64,000 bases of DNA from Chryseobacterium camelliae (lineage in GTDB: Bacteria > Bacteroidota > Bacteroidia > Flavobacteriales > Weeksellaceae), in assembly GCF_030818575.1 (NCBI RefSeq), contig NZ_JAUTAL010000001.1, forward strand, positions 1,302,001 through 1,366,000. Direction: 5' to 3'. This document shows, one piece after another, positions 1 to 8,584 of the stretch. Numbering within the stretch: the first letter of the stretch is position 1; the number at the start of each line of letters is the position of its first letter. A model generated the notes under the pieces. The model did not search any database, was not told where the DNA came from, and was given only the letters and a program-made list of their open reading frames with translations. The translations under genes and the position numbers were made by a program.

Positions 1-1857
1 CCGACCCAATTTACCGATACGCCGCAGCAGACGTCTTTCTCTTCCGAGGTGGGCGAGGGCATTGATTATTATTTTATTTATGGAAAAAATGCCGACGGTG
101 TTGTAGCCGGAATTCGGAACCTGACTGGGAATGTGCCGATGCTCCCGCTCTGGACTTACGGCTATTGGCAGAGCAAAGAACGCTACAAGAGTCAGGATGA
201 ACTGGTAGATGTAGTAAAAAAATACAGGGAATTAAAAGTCCCTCTTGACGGAATCATCCAGGATTGGCAATATTGGGGAAACAATTACCAGTGGAATGCG
301 ATGGATTTCATCAGCCTTGATTTTCCTGATGCCAAAAAAATGATTCAGGATATTCATGATAACAATGCACACCTTTCCGTTTCCATATGGTCGTCATTCG
401 GCCCGATGACTCATCCGTACCGGGAAATGGATCAGAAAGGAATGCTGTTCAACTTTAAAACCTGGCCGGAATCGGGACGTGATGTATGGCCGCCGGATAT
501 GAATTATCCTTCCGGCGTGCGTGTATACGATGCGTACAACCCCGAAGCGCGGAATATGTATTGGAAATATTTAAATAAGGGCCTTTTCAGCTTAGGAGTA
601 GATTCCTGGTGGATGGATTCTACCGAGCCCGACCACCTCAGCCAGAAACCGGAAGACCTCGATACCAAAACGTATTTAGGATCATTCAGAAAAGTGAGAA
701 ATGCCTATCCGTTAATGACGGTAGGCGGTGTTTATGATCATCAGCGCGAAACGACAGGCGATAAAAGGGTTTTTATTCTCACCAGATCAGCATTTGCCGG
801 CCAGCAAAGATACGGAGCCAACACCTGGTCGGGTGACGTCAATTCTTCTTGGGAAATGTTGCGCAACCAGGTGCCGGCAGGTTTAAATTTCAGCCTTACC
901 GGAAACCCGAATTTCAATTCAGATATCGGCGGTTTCTTTGCCGGTGTTTACCGAAAGAACGGTGGTGCGAAGAGCCCGGTGTTCCAGGAATTGTATGTTC
1001 GCTGGCTCCAGTACGGAACTTTCACTCCGATGATGCGTTCCCACGGGACCGATGTTCCCAGGGAAATTTATCAGTTCGGAAAAAAAGGTGATGTCGTGTA
1101 TGATGCAATAGAAAAATTCATCAGGCTGCGCTACAGCATGCTGCCGTATATTTATTCCGTTTCCCATGACGTTTCCAAAAACAATTCGAGTTTTCTCCGG
1201 GCAGTGTCAATGGATTTTTCATCAGATAAAAATACCTGGGATATCAATAATGAATATCTTTTCGGGAAGTCATTGCTGGTAGCACCTGTTCTCCATGCGC
1301 AGTACACCCCGGAAAAAATCATAACCACCGATGAAAACCAGGGCTGGAATAAAGATAACGGTACAAAGAAAGAAAATCAGGATTCCGGGATCGATTTCAC
1401 CCAAAATAAAACCGTGCAAGTCTATCTTCCGGCCGGAACCGATTGGTTCGACTTCTGGACGAATCAGAAGCACAGCGGCGGTCAGAAGATTGAAAAATCC
1501 GTTACCCTCCAGAGCATTCCATTATACGTGAAAGCAGGAAGCATTATTCCGTTTGGTCCTGATGTACAATATGCAACGGAGAAAAAATGGGATTACCTTA
1601 CCGTAAAAATCTATCCCGGAGCCGATGCCGATTTTGTTTTGTACGAAGATGAATTCGACAATTACAATTATGAAAAAGGAGCCTTTACTGAAATTCCTTT
1701 TCACTGGAACGAAAAATCAAAAACACTTACCGTTGAAGCCCGGAAAGGTAAATTTAACGGGATGATTGAAAAAAGAAATTTCAGTTTACTTCTTCCGGGC
1801 GGTCAGCAGAAAACCGTGAATTATTCCGGGAAAAAGATCAACGTAAGTTTTAAATAA
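1..1857 (+). CDS. GH31 alpha-xylosidase-like glycosidase (5' partial)
   Basis: The reading frame is open from the first base of the window, so the N-terminus lies upstream; the GTG at 49 is an internal valine codon, not a start. About 618 C-terminal residues are visible. The family cleaves alpha-xylosyl or alpha-glucosyl ends. Motif DSWWMDSTEPD carries the expected nucleophile Asp (codon 616-618), and TWSGDV carries the acid/base Asp (codon 835-837). The WWMDSTEPD form resembles secreted alpha-xylosidases acting on xyloglucan oligosaccharides (known family pattern; substrate inferred). C-terminal beta-domains follow after about nt 1200. A GH43 gene starts 9 bp after the stop, which suggests co-transcription. 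Confidence 0.88.
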   Translation, partial: PTQFTDTPQQTSFSSEVGEGIDYYFIYGKNADGVVAGIRNLTGNVPMLPLWTYGYWQSKERYKSQDELVDVVKKYRELKVPLDGIIQDWQYWGNNYQWNAMDFISLDFPDAKKMIQDIHDNNAHLSVSIWSSFGPMTHPYREMDQKGMLFNFKTWPESGRDVWPPDMNYPSGVRVYDAYNPEARNMYWKYLNKGLFSLGVDSWWMDSTEPDHLSQKPEDLDTKTYLGSFRKVRNAYPLMTVGGVYDHQRETTGDKRVFILTRSAFAGQQRYGANTWSGDVNSSWEMLRNQVPAGLNFSLTGNPNFNSDIGGFFAGVYRKNGGAKSPVFQELYVRWLQYGTFTPMMRSHGTDVPREIYQFGKKGDVVYDAIEKFIRLRYSMLPYIYSVSHDVSKNNSSFLRAVSMDFSSDKNTWDINNEYLFGKSLLVAPVLHAQYTPEKIITTDENQGWNKDNGTKKENQDSGIDFTQNKTVQVYLPAGTDWFDFWTNQKHSGGQKIEKSVTLQSIPLYVKAGSIIPFGPDVQYATEKKWDYLTVKIYPGADADFVLYEDEFDNYNYEKGAFTEIPFHWNEKSKTLTVEARKGKFNGMIEKRNFSLLLPGGQQKTVNYSGKKINVSFK

Positions 1858-1866
1858 TCTTAAAGT

Positions 1867-3246
1867 ATGACAATGAAATTTTTAAGTTTAACCATGATAT
1901 TCGGATGCTTCCAGGCCGCATTTGCCCAGAATCCCATCATCCAGACCAAATTCACTGCCGACCCTGCGCCGATGGTTTACAAAGACACGGTTTTCCTTTA
2001 TACCAGCCACGATGAAGACGATGCTTTCGGATTCAAAATGAAAGACTGGTTACTATACACTTCCACAGATATGGTCAATTGGACAGACCATGGTGTAGTG
2101 GCTTCTCTTAAAGATTTTAAATGGGTAAATACCGACAACGGTGCCTGGGCGCCACAGGTTGTTGAAAGAAAAGGAAAATTCTATATGTACTGTCCAATGC
2201 CCAACAATATGGGTATTGGCGTTTTGGTGGCGGACAGTCCGTATGGTCCTTTCACCGATCCTATCGGCAAGCCTTTGATCAAAAATTCTCTGGATGACAT
2301 CGATCCCACAGTTTTAATTGATGACGATGGGCAGGCTTATCTGTACTGGGGAAATCCCAATCTTTGGTATGCTAAACTCAACGAAGATATGATCTCGCTT
2401 GCCGGACCAATTACCAAAGACCCTTCGTTTGCGAAGGTCAAAGACCAGCCAGATCCTTTCAAATATCAGGAGGGACCCTGGGCGTGGAAACGAAACGGAA
2501 TCTACTATATGGCTTACGCTTCTAAATGTTGTCCGGAAGGAATTGGTTATGCAATGGCAAAATCACCTACAGGTCCTTGGAATTATGGAGGTGTGATCAT
2601 GGATGGCGACCAGAGATCCAGCGGAAATCATCCCGGTATCATAGATTTCAAAGGCAAATCTTATGTTTTCGGATTCAATCATATGCTTAGAATGCAGACG
2701 ATGAGCAAACATTACGAACGCCGGTCTGTTAGTGTCACAGAAATTACCTACAATGCAGATGGAACCATTCAGAAACTTCCTTTCTGGACTACGGATGGTG
2801 CAAAAAGAGTGGGTACTCTGGACCCTTATAAAAAAGTGGAAGCAGAAACAATGGCTTACAGCGAAGGTCTGAAAACAGAAATGGTCACAGAATGGGAACG
2901 CAATCAACCCTATAACAGAGGTAAAAAAATCACAGACCGTGTCATCGTTACCTCAATTAACAATGGTGATTATATTAAAATCCAGGGGGTAGATTTTTCC
3001 AAAGGCGTAAAATCTCTGGATGTGAATGTTGCTTCTCTTTACGGAGGGAAAATAGAAGTGCGTTCAGATGCTCTTAATGGGCCATTGCTGGGAGTTGTAA
3101 ACGTTACAGGAAAAGGTGATGGCGACTTATATAAGACCATTAATACACCTCTGAAAAGTGTAAAAGGAATCCACGATTTATATTTTGTTTTTAAAGGTGA
3201 AAAAGACCTTTTCTATTTTGATTGGTGGAAATTTAATGAAAATTAA
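1867..3246 (+). CDS. Secreted GH43 enzyme with C-terminal CBM6 (arabinofuranosidase/xylosidase type)
   Basis: A 459-residue five-bladed beta-propeller glycosidase with a signal peptide (cleavage likely after AFA, residue 20). The in-frame ATG at 1873 (MKFLSL) is an equally good start. The GH43 triad is visible: base Asp32 in ADPAPMV, pKa-modulating Asp146 in DIDPTV, acid Glu202 in YQEGPW. From about residue 319 a CBM6-like xylan-binding domain begins (NPYK..EAETMA pattern). It is one of three paralogues in this block (with 5415-6824 and 7206-8582) and has the shortest catalytic insert. Probable substrate is arabinoxylan or xylo-oligosaccharide side chains, inferred from the family and neighbours. 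Confidence 0.9.
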   Translation: MTMKFLSLTMIFGCFQAAFAQNPIIQTKFTADPAPMVYKDTVFLYTSHDEDDAFGFKMKDWLLYTSTDMVNWTDHGVVASLKDFKWVNTDNGAWAPQVVERKGKFYMYCPMPNNMGIGVLVADSPYGPFTDPIGKPLIKNSLDDIDPTVLIDDDGQAYLYWGNPNLWYAKLNEDMISLAGPITKDPSFAKVKDQPDPFKYQEGPWAWKRNGIYYMAYASKCCPEGIGYAMAKSPTGPWNYGGVIMDGDQRSSGNHPGIIDFKGKSYVFGFNHMLRMQTMSKHYERRSVSVTEITYNADGTIQKLPFWTTDGAKRVGTLDPYKKVEAETMAYSEGLKTEMVTEWERNQPYNRGKKITDRVIVTSINNGDYIKIQGVDFSKGVKSLDVNVASLYGGKIEVRSDALNGPLLGVVNVTGKGDGDLYKTINTPLKSVKGIHDLYFVFKGEKDLFYFDWWKFNEN

Positions 3247-3270
3247 AGCTGAATTCAGGAATATCAATAG

Positions 3271-3315
3271 AAATGGGCATTGTCATCCTGAGCCAGTCGA
3301 AGGAAGCCCATTTTA
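3271..3315. repeat. Interspersed Bacteroidota-type repeat with dyad
   Basis: The segment between the GH43 and GH27 genes reads AAATGGGC...GCCCATTT as arms around a core close to GTCATCCTGAGCCxGTCGAAGGA. As I recall, that core is a dispersed intergenic element in Bacteroidota genomes. It may act as a hairpin between the two genes. Confidence 0.5.
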
Positions 3316-3389
3316 TACAGAAGAGGTAATTGGCTTTAGCCAAAACTTATTGTTATGAGTTACATTAATTATTAGTTAAAATTTTAAAA

Positions 3390-5408
3390 ATGTTCAGATT
3401 TAAACTTTTTGTTCTCAGCTTTCTCATTGCCGGATGCTATTTAAATGCGCAGTCAACCGTTTGGCTAGATAAATTAGACTTAAGCGTTGCGACACAAGGA
3501 AATGGAAAACCCGGCATCAATACTTCGGTGGACGGAAAAAAACTGACCATTGCCGGAAAAACGTTCGACCGGGGTTTCGGAACCCATGCCGAAAGTTCTC
3601 TACTGATTAAATTAAACGGCAAAGCAAAGAGCTTTTCAGCTTTGGTAGGATTGGATGACGAAATGAAAGGTCAAAATCCCGCTGTGGAATTTGAGATTTA
3701 CGGCGACAACAAAAAGCTCTGGTCAAGCGGCGTTATGCATCTGGGCGATAAGGCAAAGCCTGTTTCCGTTTTGCTGGAAGGTGTAAAACAGTTAGAATTG
3801 GTCGTAGCAGATGGCGGAAACGGACCGTATTATGACCACGCCGATTGGGCAGATGCCAAATTTGAAACTTCAGAAGGTGCACAGCTGATCACATTTAACC
3901 CGATTTCATCAGTACCATATATTTTGACACCAAAACCTGCGGCAACACCAAAAATTAATTCTGCAGGCGTTTACGGCGTTCGTCCCGGCTCACCTTTTTT
4001 GTTCAGGATTGCGGCAACGGGTGACAGACCGATGACTTTTACAGCAAAAAATCTTCCGAAAGGTTTAACAATAGATTCCAAAACCGGAATTATTACCGGA
4101 AAAATAGATACGAAAGCAACCTATGAAGTCCTTTTATCCGCTAAAAATGCTAAAGGTTCAGTTTCAAAAAAAATAAGAATAGAAAGCGGAGACAAAATAG
4201 CTTTGACACCAACAATGGGATGGAACAGCTGGAACTGTTTCGGACACGAGGTTTCTGCCGACAAAGTAAAACGCGCTGCCGATGCTTTGGTTAAAACAGG
4301 GCTTATAAACCACGGCTGGAATTACATCAACATCGATGATTCCTGGCAATTTAACAGGGACGGAAAAGACCCGTTTTTCAAAGGGCAATTCCGGGATAAT
4401 GATGGTTATATTCTGACCAATTCCAAATTTCCGGATATGAAGGAATTAACCGATTACTTTCATTCAATAGGTCTGAAAGCAGGAATCTATTCCTCTCCCG
4501 GACCTTGGACCTGTGGCGGTTGCGCAGGAAGCTACGGCTACGAAAAGCAAGATGCCGAAAGCTATGCCAAATGGGGAATTGATTATCTGAAATACGATTG
4601 GTGCAGCTACGGAGGCGTGATTGACGGTTTGCCCGATAACGACCCGAACAAAGTTTCTTCCCTCAATTTTCAGGGTGGAGGAGATTTGGATAAAGGCGTG
4701 AAACCATTCAAATTAATGGGAAATCTACTAAAAAATCAGCCTCGTGATATTGTGTACAATCTTTGTCAATACGGGATGGGCGATGTCTGGAAATGGGGAA
4801 ATGATGCCGATGCACAATCCTGGCGAACAACTAACGACATTACCGATACCTGGGCAAGTGTTAAAAATATTGCTTTGGCTCAGGATAAAGCCGCACCTTA
4901 CGCAAAACCCGGCAACTGGAACGACCCGGATATGCTGGTGGTAGGTGTCGTAGGTTGGGGAAATCCGCACCAGAGCCGATTGAAACCGGACGAACAATAT
5001 TTACACATCAGTCTTTGGAGCATATTTTCAGCACCATTACTGATTGGTTGCGACCTTGAAAAGCTGGATGATTTTACTTTAAATCTTTTAACGAATGATG
5101 AGGTCATTGCTGTAAATCAGGATGCTTTAGGAAAACAGGGCGTTTGTCTGCAGACCATTGGCGAATTGAAAATTTATGTCAAAGACCTTGAAGACGGCGG
5201 AAAAGCGGTGGCTTTTGCCAATTTCGGAATGGAAAAAGTGAATATGTCTTACAAAGATTTCAGGCAGCTCAGGATTTCCGGTCGTCAAACCGTAAGAGAT
5301 ATCTGGAGACAGCAGGATATTGCAAAAATCAATACATCAAATCAGGCATTATCATTGGATATTCCGGCGCACGGTGTGGCTTATTATAAATTTATTTCAT
5401 CAAAATAA
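3390..5408 (+). CDS. GH27 alpha-galactosidase / beta-L-arabinopyranosidase with NPCBM domain
   Basis: A 672-residue secreted protein. It has an N-terminal signal peptide (FLIAGC could also be a lipobox), an NPCBM/NEW2-type carbohydrate-binding domain (about residues 25-165), a putative Ig-like linker domain (about 190-265), then the GH27 barrel starting at MGWNSWN. The retaining nucleophile is Asp403 in YLKYDWC and the acid/base is Asp483 in RTTNDI. An extra loop rich in Asp/Asn sits just after the nucleophile. GH27 enzymes remove alpha-galactose, and some remove beta-L-arabinopyranose; in this locus galactosylated xylan or xyloglucan side chains are plausible targets. The next gene starts 7 bp downstream. 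Confidence 0.9.
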   Translation: MFRFKLFVLSFLIAGCYLNAQSTVWLDKLDLSVATQGNGKPGINTSVDGKKLTIAGKTFDRGFGTHAESSLLIKLNGKAKSFSALVGLDDEMKGQNPAVEFEIYGDNKKLWSSGVMHLGDKAKPVSVLLEGVKQLELVVADGGNGPYYDHADWADAKFETSEGAQLITFNPISSVPYILTPKPAATPKINSAGVYGVRPGSPFLFRIAATGDRPMTFTAKNLPKGLTIDSKTGIITGKIDTKATYEVLLSAKNAKGSVSKKIRIESGDKIALTPTMGWNSWNCFGHEVSADKVKRAADALVKTGLINHGWNYINIDDSWQFNRDGKDPFFKGQFRDNDGYILTNSKFPDMKELTDYFHSIGLKAGIYSSPGPWTCGGCAGSYGYEKQDAESYAKWGIDYLKYDWCSYGGVIDGLPDNDPNKVSSLNFQGGGDLDKGVKPFKLMGNLLKNQPRDIVYNLCQYGMGDVWKWGNDADAQSWRTTNDITDTWASVKNIALAQDKAAPYAKPGNWNDPDMLVVGVVGWGNPHQSRLKPDEQYLHISLWSIFSAPLLIGCDLEKLDDFTLNLLTNDEVIAVNQDALGKQGVCLQTIGELKIYVKDLEDGGKAVAFANFGMEKVNMSYKDFRQLRISGRQTVRDIWRQQDIAKINTSNQALSLDIPAHGVAYYKFISSK

Positions 5409-5414
5409 TAAAAT

Positions 5415-6824
5415 ATGATTCAATTTAAATCAAAATATATAGCATTATCATTGTTGTTGGTAAGTTCAGGTATTTCTGCCCAGAATCCCGTAATCCAGAC
5501 GCATTTTACACCCGATCCTGCACCGATGGTGTACAAAGGCAAGATGTACCTTTACACAGGAGACGACCAGCCGGGATTCGATTTTTATACGATGACCAGG
5601 TGGCATGTCTATTCATCGGATGATATGGTGAACTGGACCGACCACGGGTCTCCGATTTCGCTCGAATCGTTCAGTTGGGCAAGAGACCGGGCATGGGCGG
5701 CACAATGTGTAGAGCGTAACGGCAAATTCTACTGGTACATCTGCGCGCAGACGGTAGATAACAATATGGCCATCGGGGTAGCCGTTTCAGACAGCCCGAC
5801 CGGTCCTTTCAAAGATGCGCTGGGGAAGCCGTTGGTGACTACCGGAACCTGGGACAATATCGATCCGACGGCTTTTGTGGATGACGACGGGCAGGCCTAT
5901 CTCTATTGGGGAAACAGTAAATTGTTTTACGTTAAACTGAATAAAGACATGACCACCTATAACGGATCCATCACGGAAGTTCCGCAGTCGGTGGAAGCTT
6001 TCGGCGGACTCAGACGGCCCGGAAAAAGCAATGAAGTTTTGCAGAAACAGGAAAAATTCGACGATGTTTATGTGGAAGGTCCGTGGTTTTATAAACGGAA
6101 CAAACAATATTATATGATGTACGCGGGAATGACCAACAGAACGGAATGCCTGTCGTACGCAACCAGTGCTTCACCCACCGGACCATGGAAATACCGTGGA
6201 AAAATCATGACCGATCAGCCGACAAACAGCTTTACCAATCACGGCGGAATCATCGATTACAAAGGAAAATCCTACCTGTTTTATCACAATGCTTTATTGC
6301 CGAACGGCGGAAGTTACGGGCGGGCAACAGCCATCGAAGAATTTAAATACAATGCCGATGGCACCATCCCAAGAATCACCATCACCAAAGAAGGAGTAAA
6401 TCCTCTAGGAACCTTAAATCCATATCAGAAAAACGAAGCCGAAACCATGGCTTGGTCGGAAAAATGCAGCACTTCCGAAAATAAGAAAACCGGTGTCTAC
6501 GTTTCCGATATCCGGACCGGAGGCTACATCAAAGTCAGGGCGGTGGATTTCGGAACCAATGGGCCTGCTGAATTTTCAGCTTCGGTGGCTGCAGGAATCG
6601 ACGGCGGAATCCTGGAAGTTCATCTGGATGAGGTAAAAGGAACAAAGATCGCCCAGATCGAAATCCCGAGAACAAGCGGTTGGGAAGACTTTAAAACCTT
6701 AACTACAACGATAGCAGAGCCTGTTTCCGGCGTCCACGATGTCTATTTTGTATTCCAGGGAAAAAACATCACCGCCGGAAGAAAGCTGTTCAACTTCGAT
6801 TCCTGGAGCTTTAAGAAAAAATAA
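5415..6824 (+). CDS. Secreted GH43 enzyme with CBM6 (paralogue 2)
   Basis: A 469-residue protein with a signal peptide (cleavage likely after SISA, residue 22) and a mature N-terminus QNPVIQT shared with its two paralogues. The GH43 triad is Asp34 (PDPAPMV), Asp150 (NIDPTAF) and Glu221 (VEGPWF). A CBM6-like domain runs from about residue 335 to the end. Compared with the first paralogue it has a longer loop before the acid residue (FGGLRRPGKSNEV). It lies 7 bp after the GH27 stop, so it probably closes that transcription unit before a 380-bp gap. Exact specificity (arabinofuranosidase or xylosidase) cannot be decided from sequence alone. Confidence 0.9.
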   Translation: MIQFKSKYIALSLLLVSSGISAQNPVIQTHFTPDPAPMVYKGKMYLYTGDDQPGFDFYTMTRWHVYSSDDMVNWTDHGSPISLESFSWARDRAWAAQCVERNGKFYWYICAQTVDNNMAIGVAVSDSPTGPFKDALGKPLVTTGTWDNIDPTAFVDDDGQAYLYWGNSKLFYVKLNKDMTTYNGSITEVPQSVEAFGGLRRPGKSNEVLQKQEKFDDVYVEGPWFYKRNKQYYMMYAGMTNRTECLSYATSASPTGPWKYRGKIMTDQPTNSFTNHGGIIDYKGKSYLFYHNALLPNGGSYGRATAIEEFKYNADGTIPRITITKEGVNPLGTLNPYQKNEAETMAWSEKCSTSENKKTGVYVSDIRTGGYIKVRAVDFGTNGPAEFSASVAAGIDGGILEVHLDEVKGTKIAQIEIPRTSGWEDFKTLTTTIAEPVSGVHDVYFVFQGKNITAGRKLFNFDSWSFKKK

Positions 6825-7205
6825 AATGAAACGTCTGAATTTGATCAACAAAAGTTTTAACACATAAGACACACGAGATTAGATTTTTATGCGTTGCGAG
6901 TATTTTAGATCACAGAAGAAGAAAATCAAAGATTTTCAGTAATGCAGCCAAAAGATGACTTGAACCATTAAAGGAAAATCTTAACCACAAAGGCCACAAA
7001 AGATAGTGACGCCGATTATTAAAGATGTATGTCATACGTTAAACAAGCTCACAAAGTTTTTAAAAATCAAAGATTTTTAATCTGATGTGTTCTAAAAATA
7101 TACACAATAATTAAAACTAAGAAAATTTAATGTGACTCATGTGTTAAAGTTGGTGGTTATAAATAGACATTCAGTATTCAAACAATAAACAATGAAATAG
7201 AAAAT
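6825..7205. other. Intergenic gap with decayed 'cacaaag' repeat
   Basis: No coding frame is seen. The stretch contains AT-rich repeated pieces (aaccacaaaggccacaaaag; aaaatcaaagatttttaatctgatgtg; tgactcatgtgtt) that recur in the gap at 12449-12706 and partly at 51502-51680. No clear terminator or TAnnTTTG promoter could be assigned for the downstream GH43. Confidence 0.5.
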
Positions 7206-8582
7206 ATGAAAAAGACTCTACAATCCATACTCTGTCTCTTCCTGATCGGATATTCAGCGGATGCATTTGCCCAGAATCCCATCATTCAGACCAACTATAC
7301 CGCCGATCCGGCACCGATGGTCTACAACGGCAGGCTGTACGTCTATACAACCCACGATGAAGACGATTCCACGTGGTTTACGATGAATGACTGGAAGGTA
7401 TATTCCACCGACGATATGGTGAACTGGACCGATCACGGAACCATCCTTTCCTATAAGGATTTCGACTGGGCCAAACGCGATGCCTGGGCAGCACAATGTG
7501 TCGAAAGGAACGGAAAATTCTTCATGTATGTTCCGATGTGGTCCAAAACCAATAACAAAGGCGCGATCGGTGTTGCGGTAGGTGACAGTCCGTTCGGACC
7601 GTTTCATGACCCGCTGGGAAAACCTCTGGTGCAGAGCGAATGGGGCGATATCGATCCGACCATTTTTGTGGACAATGACGGTCAGGCCCACATGTATTGG
7701 GGAAACCCGAAGCTGAAATATGTAAAACTGAATCAGGATATGATTTCCTATTCAGGCGATATTGTGGAAGTTCCGATGACTGTAGAATCTTTCGGAAAAA
7801 GGGAAGGAAAAGAAAACCCGGAGAGGCCGACCAAATACGAAGAAGGCCCGTGGCTCTACAAAAGGAAAAACCTGTACTACCTCTTCTGGCCGGGCGGTCC
7901 GCTTCCTGAATTCATAGGCTATTCCACCAGCAAAAGTGCGCAGGGACCCTGGAAATACGGCGGAATCGTGATGCCGACCGAAGGGAAATCCTTTACCAAC
8001 CATCCGGGAGTGATTGATTTCAAAGGCAAAACCTACTTTTTCTATCACAACGGCGCCTTGCCCGGGGGAAGTGGGTTTACAAGGTCGGTAAGCATAGAGG
8101 AACTTAACTTTAATAAAGACGGTTCTATTTCGCCTATCAAAATGACGAATGGAATTACCAAAGCTATTGCTTCCGTCAATCCGTACTGCTTCAACCAGGC
8201 TGAGACCATCGCCTGGTCGGAAAACGTCAAATCCTATCAGAACAAAGAAGCCGGTGTATTTGTCAAGGCTAAAAAAAGTGGCGCTTACACCCGTGTGAAA
8301 AATGTAGATTTCGGCAAAAAAGGAGCAGCGGGTTTTACCGCAAGGGTAGGAACTACGCATAACAGCGATGTAACGATGGATGTCTGCCTAGACAGCCTTA
8401 CCGGGCCGGTGATTGCTACGGTAAAAGTACCGCTCACCGGAGGCGACGACCGTTGGGAAACCGTGAAAACCCAATTGAAAGAAAAAATCACCGGGGTTCA
8501 CGACCTGTATTTTATATTCAATGGGAAAGCAGCAAAGGATGTGATGTTTTTCGATTACTGGACTTTTCTTGAAAATAACTGA
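7206..8582 (+). CDS. Secreted GH43 enzyme with CBM6 (paralogue 3)
   Basis: A 458-residue secreted enzyme with a signal peptide ending in DAFA (residue 22) and mature start QNPIIQT. The triad is Asp34 (ADPAPMV), Asp150 (DIDPTIF) and Glu213 (YEEGPWL). The CBM6-like domain starts near residue 325 (NPYC..QAETIAW). It is closer to paralogue 2 than to paralogue 1 in loop layout. GH97 starts 2 bp after its stop, so the pair is almost surely co-transcribed. The family acts on arabinose- or xylose-containing hemicellulose; the product is inferred to be released outside the cytoplasm. Confidence 0.9.
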   Translation: MKKTLQSILCLFLIGYSADAFAQNPIIQTNYTADPAPMVYNGRLYVYTTHDEDDSTWFTMNDWKVYSTDDMVNWTDHGTILSYKDFDWAKRDAWAAQCVERNGKFFMYVPMWSKTNNKGAIGVAVGDSPFGPFHDPLGKPLVQSEWGDIDPTIFVDNDGQAHMYWGNPKLKYVKLNQDMISYSGDIVEVPMTVESFGKREGKENPERPTKYEEGPWLYKRKNLYYLFWPGGPLPEFIGYSTSKSAQGPWKYGGIVMPTEGKSFTNHPGVIDFKGKTYFFYHNGALPGGSGFTRSVSIEELNFNKDGSISPIKMTNGITKAIASVNPYCFNQAETIAWSENVKSYQNKEAGVFVKAKKSGAYTRVKNVDFGKKGAAGFTARVGTTHNSDVTMDVCLDSLTGPVIATVKVPLTGGDDRWETVKTQLKEKITGVHDLYFIFNGKAAKDVMFFDYWTFLENN

Positions 8583-8584
8583 TT

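Noticed and set aside
7752..8360. 202-codon minus-strand frame opposite GH43
   Set aside because: It lies wholly inside a well-supported GH43 gene, shows no family pattern, and has the composition expected of an antisense shadow.
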